From: Brenneria bubanii
Lineage (GTDB): Bacteria; Pseudomonadota; Gammaproteobacteria; Enterobacterales; Enterobacteriaceae
Length of the DNA stretch: 64,000 nucleotides
Direction of reading: 5' to 3'
NCBI RefSeq assembly: GCF_022378355.1
Contig: NZ_JAKMAJ010000007.1
Span: 1 to 64,000 of the forward strand
The notes below the pieces were generated by a model that worked only from the letters and a program-made list of their open reading frames with translations, had not been told where the DNA came from and did no database searches. Shown here one piece after another: positions 46,626-55,652 of this stretch. Position numbers and translations under genes: made by a program. How positions within the stretch are numbered: the stretch's first letter is position 1; each line of letters opens with the position of its first letter.

Positions 46626-47068
46626 CGGCCGAATTTGCTGCCGTGGTAGGACATGAATTGCGATGAGTGCCCGTCCGGGCCGTACAAATTATTGTTGCTT
46701 TTAGTCTTCAATAGGTCGAGGGTTTCATTTGTATACTTGATATGCTGGCGCAGCAGCATGGCATTGCGGTGATTATTTTGACTCAATGACTGGGTAAATC
46801 TTTGAATTTCCGACCACAATATATACAGTTCATCTTCTTCGACGTACGGCGCGCACAGGTTACCCTCTTGCTCCAGCTTTTGCCGCTGGAGGTCGAAATG
46901 GCGCAGTGAAGTCAGCTGTTCGTTTTTATTTTCGGTAACACGGTGCAGTAACGCGCTATTTACCACTTTGGCGCTGAGTTCGCGTTCTTCTTGTTGCAGC
47001 GTATCCTGCAGCTGATGCAGCGAGGCCAACATTTTCTGTAATACCGTATTCATCGTCATATCATGCAT
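46622..47068 (-). CDS. flgN: Flagellar export chaperone FlgN
   Basis: A 148-residue, strongly helical protein with the FlgN pattern (LQKMLASLHQLQDTLQQEERELS; NNNLYGPDGHSS at the C-terminus). FlgN is the chaperone of hook-filament junction proteins FlgK and FlgL. It starts with a four-base overlap behind flgM. Its 3' end overlaps that of flhE, with no terminator between the two. Confidence 0.93.
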   Translation of the reverse strand: MHDMTMNTVLQKMLASLHQLQDTLQQEERELSAKVVNSALLHRVTENKNEQLTSLRHFDLQRQKLEQEGNLCAPYVEEDELYILWSEIQRFTQSLSQNNHRNAMLLRQHIKYTNETLDLLKTKSNNNLYGPDGHSSQFMSYHGSKFGR

Positions 47069-47364
47069 CAGTCTTGAGTCAAATCATCAGATAAAGAGAT
47101 TAACTTATCGGCGATTTTGCCTACATCGATCTGCAATTCGCCTGATTGAATCGCTTGTTTAAGGTTTTCAACCTTTTCCATGTTGATGTCTTGTGTACCC
47201 GGCTGCATAAGCTGCGCCTGCGCGTCGCTCAGAATCACCTGGGTCTGCTTTTCTGTCCCACTGCTGACCGATACCGCCTTGCTTTTTTGCGTCTGGAAGG
47301 TATCGGCTTCCTTGTTCTGTATCGCCTGGGGGGAAGCTACGGGTTTGGCACCACTAATGCTCAT
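47068..47364 (-). CDS. flgM: Anti-sigma-28 factor FlgM
   Basis: A 98-residue FlgM. The N-terminal half is a Ser/Gln/Lys-rich disordered export part. The C-terminal half (about 55-95: NMEKVENLKQAIQSGELQIDVGKIADKLI, given as the region) forms the helices that bind sigma-28. It is exported after hook completion, which frees FliA. It has its own sigma-28 promoter and lies downstream of flgA. Confidence 0.96.
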   Translation of the reverse strand: MSISGAKPVASPQAIQNKEADTFQTQKSKAVSVSSGTEKQTQVILSDAQAQLMQPGTQDINMEKVENLKQAIQSGELQIDVGKIADKLISLSDDLTQD

Positions 47365-47422
47365 AACGCCCTCTCTATTATTCGGTTGTCTTAATCATGC
47401 AATAATTTTTCGCTTAGCACTA

Positions 47423-47449
47423 GTATCGGCCGCTTTTACGGCGTCTTTA
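47423..47449 (-). promoter_or_regulatory. Sigma-28 promoter of flgM
   Basis: On the minus strand TAAAGACG (47442-47449), 11 bases, then GCCGATAC (47423-47430). It is a close FliA consensus match, about 60 bases before the flgM start. It lets flgM rise again after export begins. Confidence 0.9.
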
Positions 47450-47457
47450 ATTATAAT

Positions 47458-48123
47458 TCATTGCACGACTTCTACCGCCCCTTCCGCGGTGACCACCCCT
47501 TCGATGATTTGCCCTGAATCCATTTTGATTCGGGTTCTTTCATTAATAGCCGCATTGTTCATCACCTTGCCTTGATTGGTGATATTAAAGCCTGGGCCGG
47601 CAATGGTAACGGAAATCGTTTGCCCGGAACTTACCGCCCACGGCCGCCGCAACATTCTATCGTTTAGCGTCTGTCCTGCGCCAATCGCCCGTTGACTGAT
47701 GCTGCCCTCTACCTGCGCTATATCGGTCATTGGGGAAACGGTCAGCGTATCGATTCTGCCTTCGCGCCATTTAATGTCGTCTTTGGTGATTTTATGATTA
47801 ACGGGCACGCTTTTGGCCGCGACCAGATAACGTCCGGTAATTTGTATTTCCGTCGCCAGATAATATCTGGCGGTGCCGCACACCATTTTTATATTGACGT
47901 TGCCGCCGGGTTTCTTGCGGGAAGGCAGAGAAAAAAGCGGGTTGGGACAATCAATGGCGCTATCTTTGGCGCTTTTCAACTTCACATTGACGGTCGCCGA
48001 GGGAATACTGATTTGTTGGCGTACGAAGGCCGTAACCTGTTCGCTTAATTCAATTGCGCCGGCTGCTGCATTAAATGTGGTAAAACAGAATATCGCCGTA
48101 TAAAATTGCGCAATGCAACGCAT
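47458..48123 (-). CDS. flgA: Flagellar P-ring chaperone FlgA
   Basis: A 221-residue FlgA from the ATG at 48123, preceded by GAGGAG. It has a signal peptide (about 1-24, ending AAAGAIE), a SAF-like domain (TARYYLATEIQITGRYLVAAKSVP; AGQTLNDRMLRRPWAVSSGQTI) and a C-terminal beta part. It helps FlgI form the periplasmic ring. It is divergent from flgB; the 180-base gap should hold the class 2 promoters of both. Confidence 0.95.
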   Translation of the reverse strand: MRCIAQFYTAIFCFTTFNAAAGAIELSEQVTAFVRQQISIPSATVNVKLKSAKDSAIDCPNPLFSLPSRKKPGGNVNIKMVCGTARYYLATEIQITGRYLVAAKSVPVNHKITKDDIKWREGRIDTLTVSPMTDIAQVEGSISQRAIGAGQTLNDRMLRRPWAVSSGQTISVTIAGPGFNITNQGKVMNNAAINERTRIKMDSGQIIEGVVTAEGAVEVVQ

Positions 48124-48302
48124 CAATCTTTCTCCTCAGGTTTCCTGTGCGAGATAGTTTACCCGCCCGCGTTTCGCACCAATGGCAAAAATAGCTCATC
48201 ATTTCTTCTTTATTCCGACGATAGGCTTTCCACTGCTGCCTCTATGCTATCCATAACAGAAATTTAGCCTGATTTTATTCTGCTCTTGGGGAAGGGGATA
48301 GC

Positions 48303-48716
48303 ATGCTTGATAAATTGGAAGAGAACTTTCGCTTCCAGCAGGAGGCGATAAATCTTAGAGCCCAGCGCCAGGAAATACTGGCCGGGAACATCGCCAATGC
48401 CGACACGCCGGGCTATCAGGCTCGCGATATCAACTTTTCCAGTGAGTTGACCAAAGCCATAGAACAAGGGCGTGCAGCCGGCGGCTCGCTGGAAATGGCA
48501 ACCACGTCGCAGCGGCACATTCAAAATCAAACCACCTCCAGCGCCGATCTGGATCTGCTTTATCGGATTCCGGATCAGCCTGCGATGGACGGCAATACGG
48601 TGGATATGGATCGGGAAAGAACCAATTTTGCCGATAACAGCCTGCGTTATCAGACCGATCTCACCGTATTAGGCGGTCAGATTAAAAGCATGATGTCTGT
48701 GCTAGAGGATAAATAG
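48303..48716 (+). CDS. flgB: Flagellar proximal rod protein FlgB
   Basis: A 137-residue rod protein with the N-terminal rod-hook motif ([22 protein letters not shown], about 23-44) and [20 protein letters not shown] at the C-terminus. It polymerises near the MS ring as the first axial rod segment. It leads the flgBCDEFGHIJ operon. Confidence 0.97.
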   Translation: MLDKLEENFRFQQEAINLRAQRQEILAGNIANADTPGYQARDINFSSELTKAIEQGRAAGGSLEMATTSQRHIQNQTTSSADLDLLYRIPDQPAMDGNTVDMDRERTNFADNSLRYQTDLTVLGGQIKSMMSVLEDK

Positions 48717-48718
48717 TC

Positions 48719-49123
48719 ATGTCTTTACTGAATATTTTTGACATTTCTGGCTCTGCGCTGACCGCGCAGTCTCAGAGAATGAACGTCAGCGCCAGCAATC
48801 TGGCGAACGCCGACAGCGTAACCGGACCGGATGGTCAACCTTATCGCGCCAAACAGGTGGTTTTTAAGGTGGATTCCGCGTCAGGTCAGGAAGTCGGAGG
48901 GGTGAAGGTGGATAGCGTTATCGAAGACACCGCTCCGGATAAGCTGGTTTACCAGCCGGGAAATCCGCTGGCGGATGAACGAGGTTATGTTCGTATGCCT
49001 AATGTTGATGTCACGGCCGAGATGGTGAACTCCATTGCTGCTTCACGCAGCTACCAGGCTAACGTCGAGGTGCTTAATACCGCCAAGACGCTGATGCAAA
49101 AGACATTAACCTTAGGACAATAA
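48719..49123 (+). CDS. flgC: Flagellar proximal rod protein FlgC
   Basis: A 134-residue rod protein: [27 protein letters not shown] (about 7-33, region) and the C-terminal [25 protein letters not shown]. It begins two bases after flgB. It is an axial protein exported by the FlhAB gate. Confidence 0.97.
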   Translation: MSLLNIFDISGSALTAQSQRMNVSASNLANADSVTGPDGQPYRAKQVVFKVDSASGQEVGGVKVDSVIEDTAPDKLVYQPGNPLADERGYVRMPNVDVTAEMVNSIAASRSYQANVEVLNTAKTLMQKTLTLGQ

Positions 49124-49136
49124 CAGGAGCAGGCTT

Positions 49137-49811
49137 ATGTCAGTCGCCGTTTCACTTACCGAATCGACCAATAGCACCGCTGCTACGACAAGTAGCAGTT
49201 CCAGCACGGCAACCAGCAGTAGCGACCTGCAGGATCAGTTTCTGACGCTGTTGGTCGCCCAGCTGCAGAATCAGGATCCGACGGATCCGATGGATAACTC
49301 CGAACTCGTCACCCAGATGGCGCAAATCAGCACCCTCAGCGGCATCGAAGAACTGAATACCACGCTCGGCTCTATCGGCACGCAGATGGATGAAAGCAAC
49401 GCGTTGCAGGCGTCCTCTCTGATTGGCCACGGCGTACTGGTCGACGGGGATAGCATCACGGTCGGGGAAGATGGCTCCTCTACCGCCTTCGGCGTTGAAC
49501 TTGCCGATGACGCCAGCGATGTCAAGGTAAGCATCACGGATTCCAGCGGCAATACGGTTCGTACCGTGGACTTAGGTTCGCAAAGCGCCGGTGTCTTGGC
49601 TTACACCTGGGACGGCACCAACGATAGCGGCGCCACTGTGGATGCCGGTACTTATAACTTCTCGGTTACTGCTACCTCATCTTCAGGCAGTAGCCTGACG
49701 GCGACGGAACTGACATACGCGCAGGTCTATGGCGTCAGCACAGATGACTCTACGCTCAACCTTGGCCTGGCGGGAACCGCCACGCTGGACGATGTAAAGC
49801 TGATTATCTAA
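49137..49811 (+). CDS. flgD: Hook cap/scaffold protein FlgD
   Basis: A 224-residue FlgD. After a Ser/Thr-rich start it has DLQDQFLTLLVAQLQNQDPTDP (about 31-52), the gate-recognition-type N-terminus and a tudor/FN3-like C-terminal part (GSQSAGVLAYTWDGTNDSGATVDAGTY). It caps the growing hook. It is 13 bases after flgC. Confidence 0.96.
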   Translation: MSVAVSLTESTNSTAATTSSSSSTATSSSDLQDQFLTLLVAQLQNQDPTDPMDNSELVTQMAQISTLSGIEELNTTLGSIGTQMDESNALQASSLIGHGVLVDGDSITVGEDGSSTAFGVELADDASDVKVSITDSSGNTVRTVDLGSQSAGVLAYTWDGTNDSGATVDAGTYNFSVTATSSSGSSLTATELTYAQVYGVSTDDSTLNLGLAGTATLDDVKLII

Positions 49812-49866
49812 CCCATTTGGTTTGAACAGCGCATATTAATAGAAAACTTTAATCAAGGGGATCAAC

Positions 49867-51087
49867 ATGGGTTTTTCACAGGCAGTCAGTGGTTTAAACG
49901 CTGCATCCAGTAATCTGGATGTGATCGGTAATAATATTTCCAACTCCGAAACAACCGGCTTTAAATCAGCCAGAGTTTCATTTGCCGATGTATTCGCATC
50001 TTCCGATGTCGGTCTGGGCGTGCAGGTTGCCGCCGTCACGCAGGACTTTTCCGATGGCTCGGTGGAGAGTACTGATGTAGGCACCGATGTGGCGATTTCA
50101 GGCAACGGCTTTTTCCGTCTGGCGGACGATGGCGGTAACGTGTATTACTCGCGCAACGGCGAGCTTTCACTGGATTCCGACAGTAACCTGGTTAACAGCA
50201 CCAACGGTTATTATTTGACCGGCTACTCGGCCACTAATGGCGTGATCAATACCGGTGCGCAACCGACCAATCTGACGATATCCACCGCTGCAATGCCCGC
50301 TACGGCTACCAAAAGCGCGGATATGGTGATGACGTTGAACTCCAGCCAGAGTACGTTGGACGCGTCCAGTCTCGATACCACAGACTCATCTAGCTACAGC
50401 TATACCGACACGCTGACTACCTACGATAGCCTGGGTAATACGCATAACGTCGCGCTCTATTTTGTTAAAACTGCGGACGCCAGTGCCTCCACCGGTATTA
50501 GCTGGCAGGTATATGCCCAGGATAACAGCGATTCGAGCGTGACGGCGCCGACCAATATCGGCACGCTGAATTTTGATACCAACGGTGCGCTTACCGGGAC
50601 CAGCACGCTTTCTGTTTCGACCAACGGCCTTAACGGCTCTGCCGCTAATAATTTCACCATTGATTTTAGCGGCACCACTCAGCAAAACAGCTCCAGCACC
50701 ACCAGCAGCAGAACGCAGGATGGTTATTCCACCGGTACCCTGACCGAATACGCCATCAACAATGACGGCACCATCAGCGGCACCTATTCCAATGGTGAAT
50801 CCCAACTACTTGGACAAATTGTATTGGCTTCATTCACCAATACCTCCGGTCTGCAGTCGAAAGGCGATAATACCTGGTCGGCTACCGCATCCTCAGGCGA
50901 CGCCATTCTGGGTGCTGCCGGCACCGGCACATTCGGCAGCTTCAAGGGCGGCGCACTGGAAAGTTCCAACGTTGATCTCAGCGCCGAACTGGTCAACCTG
51001 ATCGTCGCGCAGCGTAACTACCAATCCAACGCCCAAACCATTAAAACACAGGATTCCATCCTGAATACCCTGGTTAACCTGCGTTAA
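49867..51087 (+). CDS. flgE: Hook protein FlgE
   Basis: A 406-residue hook protein: MGFSQAVSGLNAASSNLDVIG and NNISNSETTGFKSARV at the N-terminus, a long Ser/Thr-rich central part, and the C-terminal NVDLSAELVNLIVAQRNYQSNAQTIKTQD. It forms the universal joint. Length is near the E. coli protein (402). Confidence 0.97.
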   Translation: MGFSQAVSGLNAASSNLDVIGNNISNSETTGFKSARVSFADVFASSDVGLGVQVAAVTQDFSDGSVESTDVGTDVAISGNGFFRLADDGGNVYYSRNGELSLDSDSNLVNSTNGYYLTGYSATNGVINTGAQPTNLTISTAAMPATATKSADMVMTLNSSQSTLDASSLDTTDSSSYSYTDTLTTYDSLGNTHNVALYFVKTADASASTGISWQVYAQDNSDSSVTAPTNIGTLNFDTNGALTGTSTLSVSTNGLNGSAANNFTIDFSGTTQQNSSSTTSSRTQDGYSTGTLTEYAINNDGTISGTYSNGESQLLGQIVLASFTNTSGLQSKGDNTWSATASSGDAILGAAGTGTFGSFKGGALESSNVDLSAELVNLIVAQRNYQSNAQTIKTQDSILNTLVNLR

Positions 51088-51104
51088 TTAATTAAAGAGG
51101 CTAT

Positions 51105-51860
51105 ATGGATCACGCGATATATACGGCAATGGGCGCGGCCAGCCAGACGCTGGATCAGCAGGCTATCACCGCCAATAACCTGGCCAATTCATCTACGCCG
51201 GGGTTTCGTGCTCAGATTGCCGCAATGAGAGCCGTACCTGTGGACGGACCTTCTTTGCCGACCCGTACTCTGGTGGTGGCGTCCACCCCGGGAGCGGATA
51301 CCACGCAGGGGCCGCTCAACTATACATCGCGTTCACTGGACGTTGCGGTACAAAACGAGGGTTGGCTGGCGGTGCAGTTGCCGGACGGCGGAGAAGCCTA
51401 TACCCGTAATGGCGCCATTCAGGTCAACGCCGACGGCCAGATGCAGATCCAGGGCTATCCGGTGGTGGGCGATGGCGGGCCGTTGGAAGTGCCGGTCAAC
51501 GCCAGCATCAGCATCGCCGCGGACGGTACGGTCTCTTCGTTGGGCAACGGCGACAGTCCGAACACCATCGGCGCCGTGGGCAAATTGAAGCTGATCAGCG
51601 CCACCAATGATCAACTGGTACGCGGCGATGATGGCTTATTCCACGCCGCGGCGACCGCTGAGCAACCGGCGGGCGCGGTTCTGCCGCAGGACGATACGGT
51701 GCAGGTGATGTCCGGCGTTCTCGAAGGCAGTAACGTGAATACCGCACAAACGCTGGTTGATATGATCAACAACTCTCGCCGTTTCGAAATGCAAATGAAG
51801 GTGATCTCGAATGCGGATGATAATGCTCAAAAGGCTAATCAACTGTTATCCATTAGCTAA
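51105..51860 (+). CDS. flgF: Flagellar proximal rod protein FlgF
   Basis: A 251-residue rod protein: MDHAIYTAMGAASQTLDQQAITANNLANSSTPGFRAQ at the N-terminus (rod-hook motif about 20-36) and SNVNTAQTLVDMINNSRRFEMQMKV at the C-terminus. It lies 17 bases after flgE and 19 before flgG. Confidence 0.97.
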   Translation: MDHAIYTAMGAASQTLDQQAITANNLANSSTPGFRAQIAAMRAVPVDGPSLPTRTLVVASTPGADTTQGPLNYTSRSLDVAVQNEGWLAVQLPDGGEAYTRNGAIQVNADGQMQIQGYPVVGDGGPLEVPVNASISIAADGTVSSLGNGDSPNTIGAVGKLKLISATNDQLVRGDDGLFHAAATAEQPAGAVLPQDDTVQVMSGVLEGSNVNTAQTLVDMINNSRRFEMQMKVISNADDNAQKANQLLSIS

Positions 51861-51879
51861 TTGGTTTGAGGAATAAAAG

Positions 51880-52662
51880 ATGATCCGCTCTCTCTGGATT
51901 GCTAAAACGGGCCTCGACGCCCAGCAAACAAATATGGATGTTATTTCTAACAACCTGGCAAACGTCAGTACCAACGGCTTTAAACGTCAGCGGGCGGTAT
52001 TTGAAGATCTGCTGTATCAGACTCTGCGGCAGCCAGGCGCTCAGTCAACGGAGCAGACCACGTTACCCTCTGGCTTACAGCTGGGAACCGGGGTTCGCAC
52101 CGTAGCAACGGAACGGTTACACAGTCAGGGTAGTCTGGAACAGACTGAAAACACCAAAGACATTGCCGTCAACGGACAGGGATTTTTTCAAATCCAGATG
52201 ACCGACGGCACTACCGCCTACACGCGGGACGGCTCATTCCAGCTTGATGCCAATGGGCAGTTGGTCACGTCCAGCGGTTATCCGGTTCAGCCAGCCATTA
52301 CGATTCCCGATACGGCGATCAGCATGACGGTTTCCCGCGACGGGGTCGTGAGCGTAACCAATCAGGGACAAGCCGCGACTACGCAGGTTGGACAGCTGAC
52401 GTTGGCGACATTCGTCAACCCGACCGGACTGCAGAGTATGGGCGAAAACCTGTATCAGGAAACAGAAAGCTCTGGCGCGCCGACGGAGTCAACGCCGGGT
52501 CAGAACGGCGCCGGTACGCTGTATCAGGGCTATGTGGAAACGTCGAACGTTAATGTGGCCGAAGAGCTGGTTGATATGATTCAGGTACAGCGTGCCTATG
52601 AAATCAACAGCAAAGCGGTCACGGCATCCGACGCCATGTTGGAACGGTTGACCCAGCTATAA
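51880..52662 (+). CDS. flgG: Flagellar distal rod protein FlgG
   Basis: A 260-residue distal rod protein: [46 protein letters not shown] (N-terminal motif and the FlgG-specific insert, about 2-48) and [27 protein letters not shown] at the end. It forms the rod segment inside the P and L rings. Confidence 0.97.
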   Translation: MIRSLWIAKTGLDAQQTNMDVISNNLANVSTNGFKRQRAVFEDLLYQTLRQPGAQSTEQTTLPSGLQLGTGVRTVATERLHSQGSLEQTENTKDIAVNGQGFFQIQMTDGTTAYTRDGSFQLDANGQLVTSSGYPVQPAITIPDTAISMTVSRDGVVSVTNQGQAATTQVGQLTLATFVNPTGLQSMGENLYQETESSGAPTESTPGQNGAGTLYQGYVETSNVNVAEELVDMIQVQRAYEINSKAVTASDAMLERLTQL

Positions 52663-52709
52663 AGAGCAATCAGGCAATTCAGTCTGATGAATAAACAGAA
52701 GGGTGAGGC

Positions 52710-53438
52710 ATGTTGTGTTATCGCGGTCATAACTGCGGCTTTCCGCGCCGGCAGAGGTGGGGAGCATTACTGTTAACGGTTATGGCATTTATGGTCGGCG
52801 GCTGTGCGTATATGCCGCGTACGCCATTAGTTGAGGGAGATACCAGCGCGCATCCCGCTCCGGCATCTTTGGTGGTGACGAATGGATCATTATTCCAGTC
52901 CGCTCAACTGATGAATTATGGCTATCAGCCACTGTTTGAAGACAGTCGCCCGCGAAATATTGGCGATATCTTAACGATTACCCTGCAAGAAGATGTCAGT
53001 GCAAGCAAGAGCTCTTCCGCCAATGCAGGCAGGAGCGGCTCGGCCAAGTCAGGATTAACGGCGTTGCCCACCGCGCTTGCGGGACTGCTGGGAAACGGCA
53101 AGGTGGATCTTGAGGCGTCCGGCAGCAATGATTTCGACGGCTCGGGCGGCGCCAGCGCGAAGAACACCTTTGACGGCACCATTACCGTTACCGTCAGGGA
53201 AGTCCTGGCCAACGGTAACCTGAAGGTGGTTGGAGAAAAACAGATCGCCATTAATCAGGGTACTGAATACATACGTTTTTCCGGCGTGGTGAACCCGCGT
53301 ACCATTACCGGGAGTAATTCCGTGGTTTCAACACAGGTGGCGGATGCCAGAATTGAATATATTGGCAATGGTTATATCAATGAAGCCCAGAATATGGGGT
53401 GGCTGCAACGCTTCTTCCTCAATGTTTCGCCGTTTTAA
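52710..53438 (+). CDS. flgH: Flagellar L-ring lipoprotein FlgH
   Basis: A 242-residue lipoprotein. The N-terminus has a basic start, a hydrophobic stretch ([16 protein letters not shown]) and the lipidated Cys about residue 32. Family segments are [24 protein letters not shown] and [29 protein letters not shown]. It forms the outer-membrane bushing. The start is somewhat extended compared with E. coli. Confidence 0.95.
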   Translation: MLCYRGHNCGFPRRQRWGALLLTVMAFMVGGCAYMPRTPLVEGDTSAHPAPASLVVTNGSLFQSAQLMNYGYQPLFEDSRPRNIGDILTITLQEDVSASKSSSANAGRSGSAKSGLTALPTALAGLLGNGKVDLEASGSNDFDGSGGASAKNTFDGTITVTVREVLANGNLKVVGEKQIAINQGTEYIRFSGVVNPRTITGSNSVVSTQVADARIEYIGNGYINEAQNMGWLQRFFLNVSPF

Positions 53439-53448
53439 GGAGAATTGC

Positions 53449-54558
53449 ATGAGAATCGTCGGCCTGATAGTGATGTTATGTTCCGTATTTCAACTGACGG
53501 CATTTCCGGCTTCCGCCGAGCGGTTGCGTGACCTTGTCGATATTCAAGGGGTGCGAGACAACCCGCTGATCGGTTATGGACTGGTCGTCGGGCTGGATGG
53601 CACCGGCGATCAAACCACCCAGACGCCGTTCACCACCCAAGGCTTGAACAACATGTTGTCGCAGCTGGGGATAACCGTCCCTAGCGGCACCAATATGCAG
53701 TTGAAGAATGTGGCGGCGGTGATGGTTACCGCCAACTATCCGCCGTTTGCCCGTGCAGGGCAAAAAATCGACGTGGTCGTTTCTTCACTGGGTTCAGCGA
53801 AAAGCATTCGCGGCGGCACGCTGTTAATGACCCCGCTGAAGGGCGTAGACAACCAGGTTTATGCCTTGGCGCAGGGCAACGTGCTGGTCGGCGGCGCGGG
53901 CGCATCGTCAGGCGGCAGCCAGGTCAAAATCAACCAGTTGGCGGGTGGCAGAATCAATAGCGGCGCGATTATTGAGCGCGAACTACCGACCACTTTCGGC
54001 GACAGCAATCGACTGGTGCTTAACCTCAAGCAGGAAGATTTTAGCGTCGCCCAGCGTATCAGCGATGCCATCAACCGAGAAAACATCTCCGGGGTGGCTC
54101 GCGCGCTGGACTCTCGTACGGTTGAAGTTTCTATCCCGGCCAGTAACAACCAGCAGGTGCGTTTTTTATCCCAGATCCAGGATATTAATGTAAATGTCGG
54201 AGAAATTGATGCCAGGGTGATTATCAATTCGCGTACGGGTTCCGTGGTCATGAACCGCAACGTGATGCTTGACTCTTGTGCGGTAGCGCAAGGGAATCTG
54301 TCGGTGGTGGTTGACCAACAACAGCAGGTTAATCAGCCGGATACGCCATTTGCCGGAGGCCAGACGGCCGTTACTCAGCAAAGCGAAATTTCCGTTCGTC
54401 AGTCTGGCGGCGCATTGCAACGCGTCAACGCTAGCGCTAACTTGAATTCGGTGGTCCGGGCGATGAACGCCCTGGGCGCGACGCCGCTCGATCTGATGTC
54501 CATTCTTCAGTCAATGCATAGTGCCGGCTGCCTCAAAGCTGAAATAGAGATAATTTGA
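53449..54558 (+). CDS. flgI: Flagellar P-ring protein FlgI
   Basis: A 369-residue periplasmic protein from the ATG at 53449, preceded by AAGGAG. It has a signal peptide ([19 protein letters not shown]..., cleavage near ASA-ERL). Conserved parts are [31 protein letters not shown] and [18 protein letters not shown]. It forms the peptidoglycan-level ring with help from FlgA. Confidence 0.97.
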   Translation: MRIVGLIVMLCSVFQLTAFPASAERLRDLVDIQGVRDNPLIGYGLVVGLDGTGDQTTQTPFTTQGLNNMLSQLGITVPSGTNMQLKNVAAVMVTANYPPFARAGQKIDVVVSSLGSAKSIRGGTLLMTPLKGVDNQVYALAQGNVLVGGAGASSGGSQVKINQLAGGRINSGAIIERELPTTFGDSNRLVLNLKQEDFSVAQRISDAINRENISGVARALDSRTVEVSIPASNNQQVRFLSQIQDINVNVGEIDARVIINSRTGSVVMNRNVMLDSCAVAQGNLSVVVDQQQQVNQPDTPFAGGQTAVTQQSEISVRQSGGALQRVNASANLNSVVRAMNALGATPLDLMSILQSMHSAGCLKAEIEII

Positions 54559-55529
54559 TGAAGACGTTGAATAATGCTGCCGAACCAACTTCCGCGGTAT
54601 ACGACGTCAATGCCGTAAACAGTCTGCGTCGTCAGGTCAATCAAAAAGACCCGGCGGCGCTCGAGAAGGTGGCGCGTCAGTTCGAGGGGCTGTTCGTTAA
54701 TATGATGCTGAAAAGCATGCGTTCGGCACTGCCGCAGGACGGTATGCTAACGAACGATCAGACCCGACTTTATACCAGCATGTACGACCAGCAAATGGCG
54801 CAGGATCTGTCGACCAAAGGACTTGGGCTGGCCGACATGATCGTCAAACAGATGGGAAAACAGCCCAGCGAATTGCCGGCCGACAGCGTGGGCAAGGTCG
54901 CGATGCCGCTCGATCAGGAGCGCCTGGCGGCCAGCGCATTATCGCCTGCGCTGGTCGGCGAGTTTTTACGCCGCGAGCAACAGCAAAATAATGCTGATGA
55001 GCAGCCTTCGGCGCCGGCCGCGCGTCAAACGTCATCGCAATTCACCGATCGGCTTTCCATTCCCTCGATGATTGCCAGCATGCAAAGCGGTATTCCTCAT
55101 CATTTGATTATGGCGCAGGCGGCATTGGAGTCGGGTTGGGGTCGGCGTGAAATCACCAGCGCCGACGGTTCACCCAGCTATAACATTTTTGGCGTAAAAG
55201 CCAACGATAGCTGGACGGGCAAGGTCACCGAAGTAACGACCACGGAGTTTGAAAATGGTCGCGCCTATAAAACGAAGGAAAAATTCCGGGTGTATGACTC
55301 CTATGTCGATGCCTTGAATGATTACATCTCGTTGCTGACCAATAACGCTCGCTACAAACCGGTTCTGGATGCGAAGAATGCGGAAGATGCGGCCTACGCA
55401 TTACAGCGCGCCGGGTACGCAACCGATCCTAACTACGGCGATAAGCTGGTGCAGATCATCGGCCAGATAAAACAGGCGTCACAGCGGGCCATCAGCGCTT
55501 ATACCCACGATTTGAGCAAATTATTTTAA
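54558..55529 (+). CDS. flgJ: Rod-cap and muramidase protein FlgJ
   Basis: A 323-residue bifunctional protein; the ATG at 54558 overlaps the flgI stop. The N-terminal rod-scaffold domain (about 25-105: KVARQFEGLFVNMMLKSMRSAL) is followed by a linker and a glucosaminidase domain (about 170-315: IPHHLIMAQAALESGWGRREI, with the catalytic Glu in ALESGWG). It opens the peptidoglycan for the rod. A gap of 123 bases with a sigma-28 promoter follows. Confidence 0.97.
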   Translation: MKTLNNAAEPTSAVYDVNAVNSLRRQVNQKDPAALEKVARQFEGLFVNMMLKSMRSALPQDGMLTNDQTRLYTSMYDQQMAQDLSTKGLGLADMIVKQMGKQPSELPADSVGKVAMPLDQERLAASALSPALVGEFLRREQQQNNADEQPSAPAARQTSSQFTDRLSIPSMIASMQSGIPHHLIMAQAALESGWGRREITSADGSPSYNIFGVKANDSWTGKVTEVTTTEFENGRAYKTKEKFRVYDSYVDALNDYISLLTNNARYKPVLDAKNAEDAAYALQRAGYATDPNYGDKLVQIIGQIKQASQRAISAYTHDLSKLF

Positions 55530-55551
55530 AAAATAATTAATTATCTCACCC

Positions 55552-55578
55552 TCAAGTTTTTACCAAAACTGACGATAT
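55552..55578 (+). promoter_or_regulatory. Sigma-28 promoter of flgKL
   Basis: TCAAGTTT (55552-55559), 11 bases, then GACGATAT (55571-55578). The -35 is strong and the -10 differs from GCCGATAA at two positions. It lies about 75 bases before flgK, where enterobacteria have the class 3 flgKL promoter. Confidence 0.75.
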
Positions 55579-55652
55579 AAAAATAAGTAAATTTGTTTAT
55601 TTAGGCTGGCGTAGCCGCCTAGCCGATATAGAAGAACGAATAAGGAAACTTC

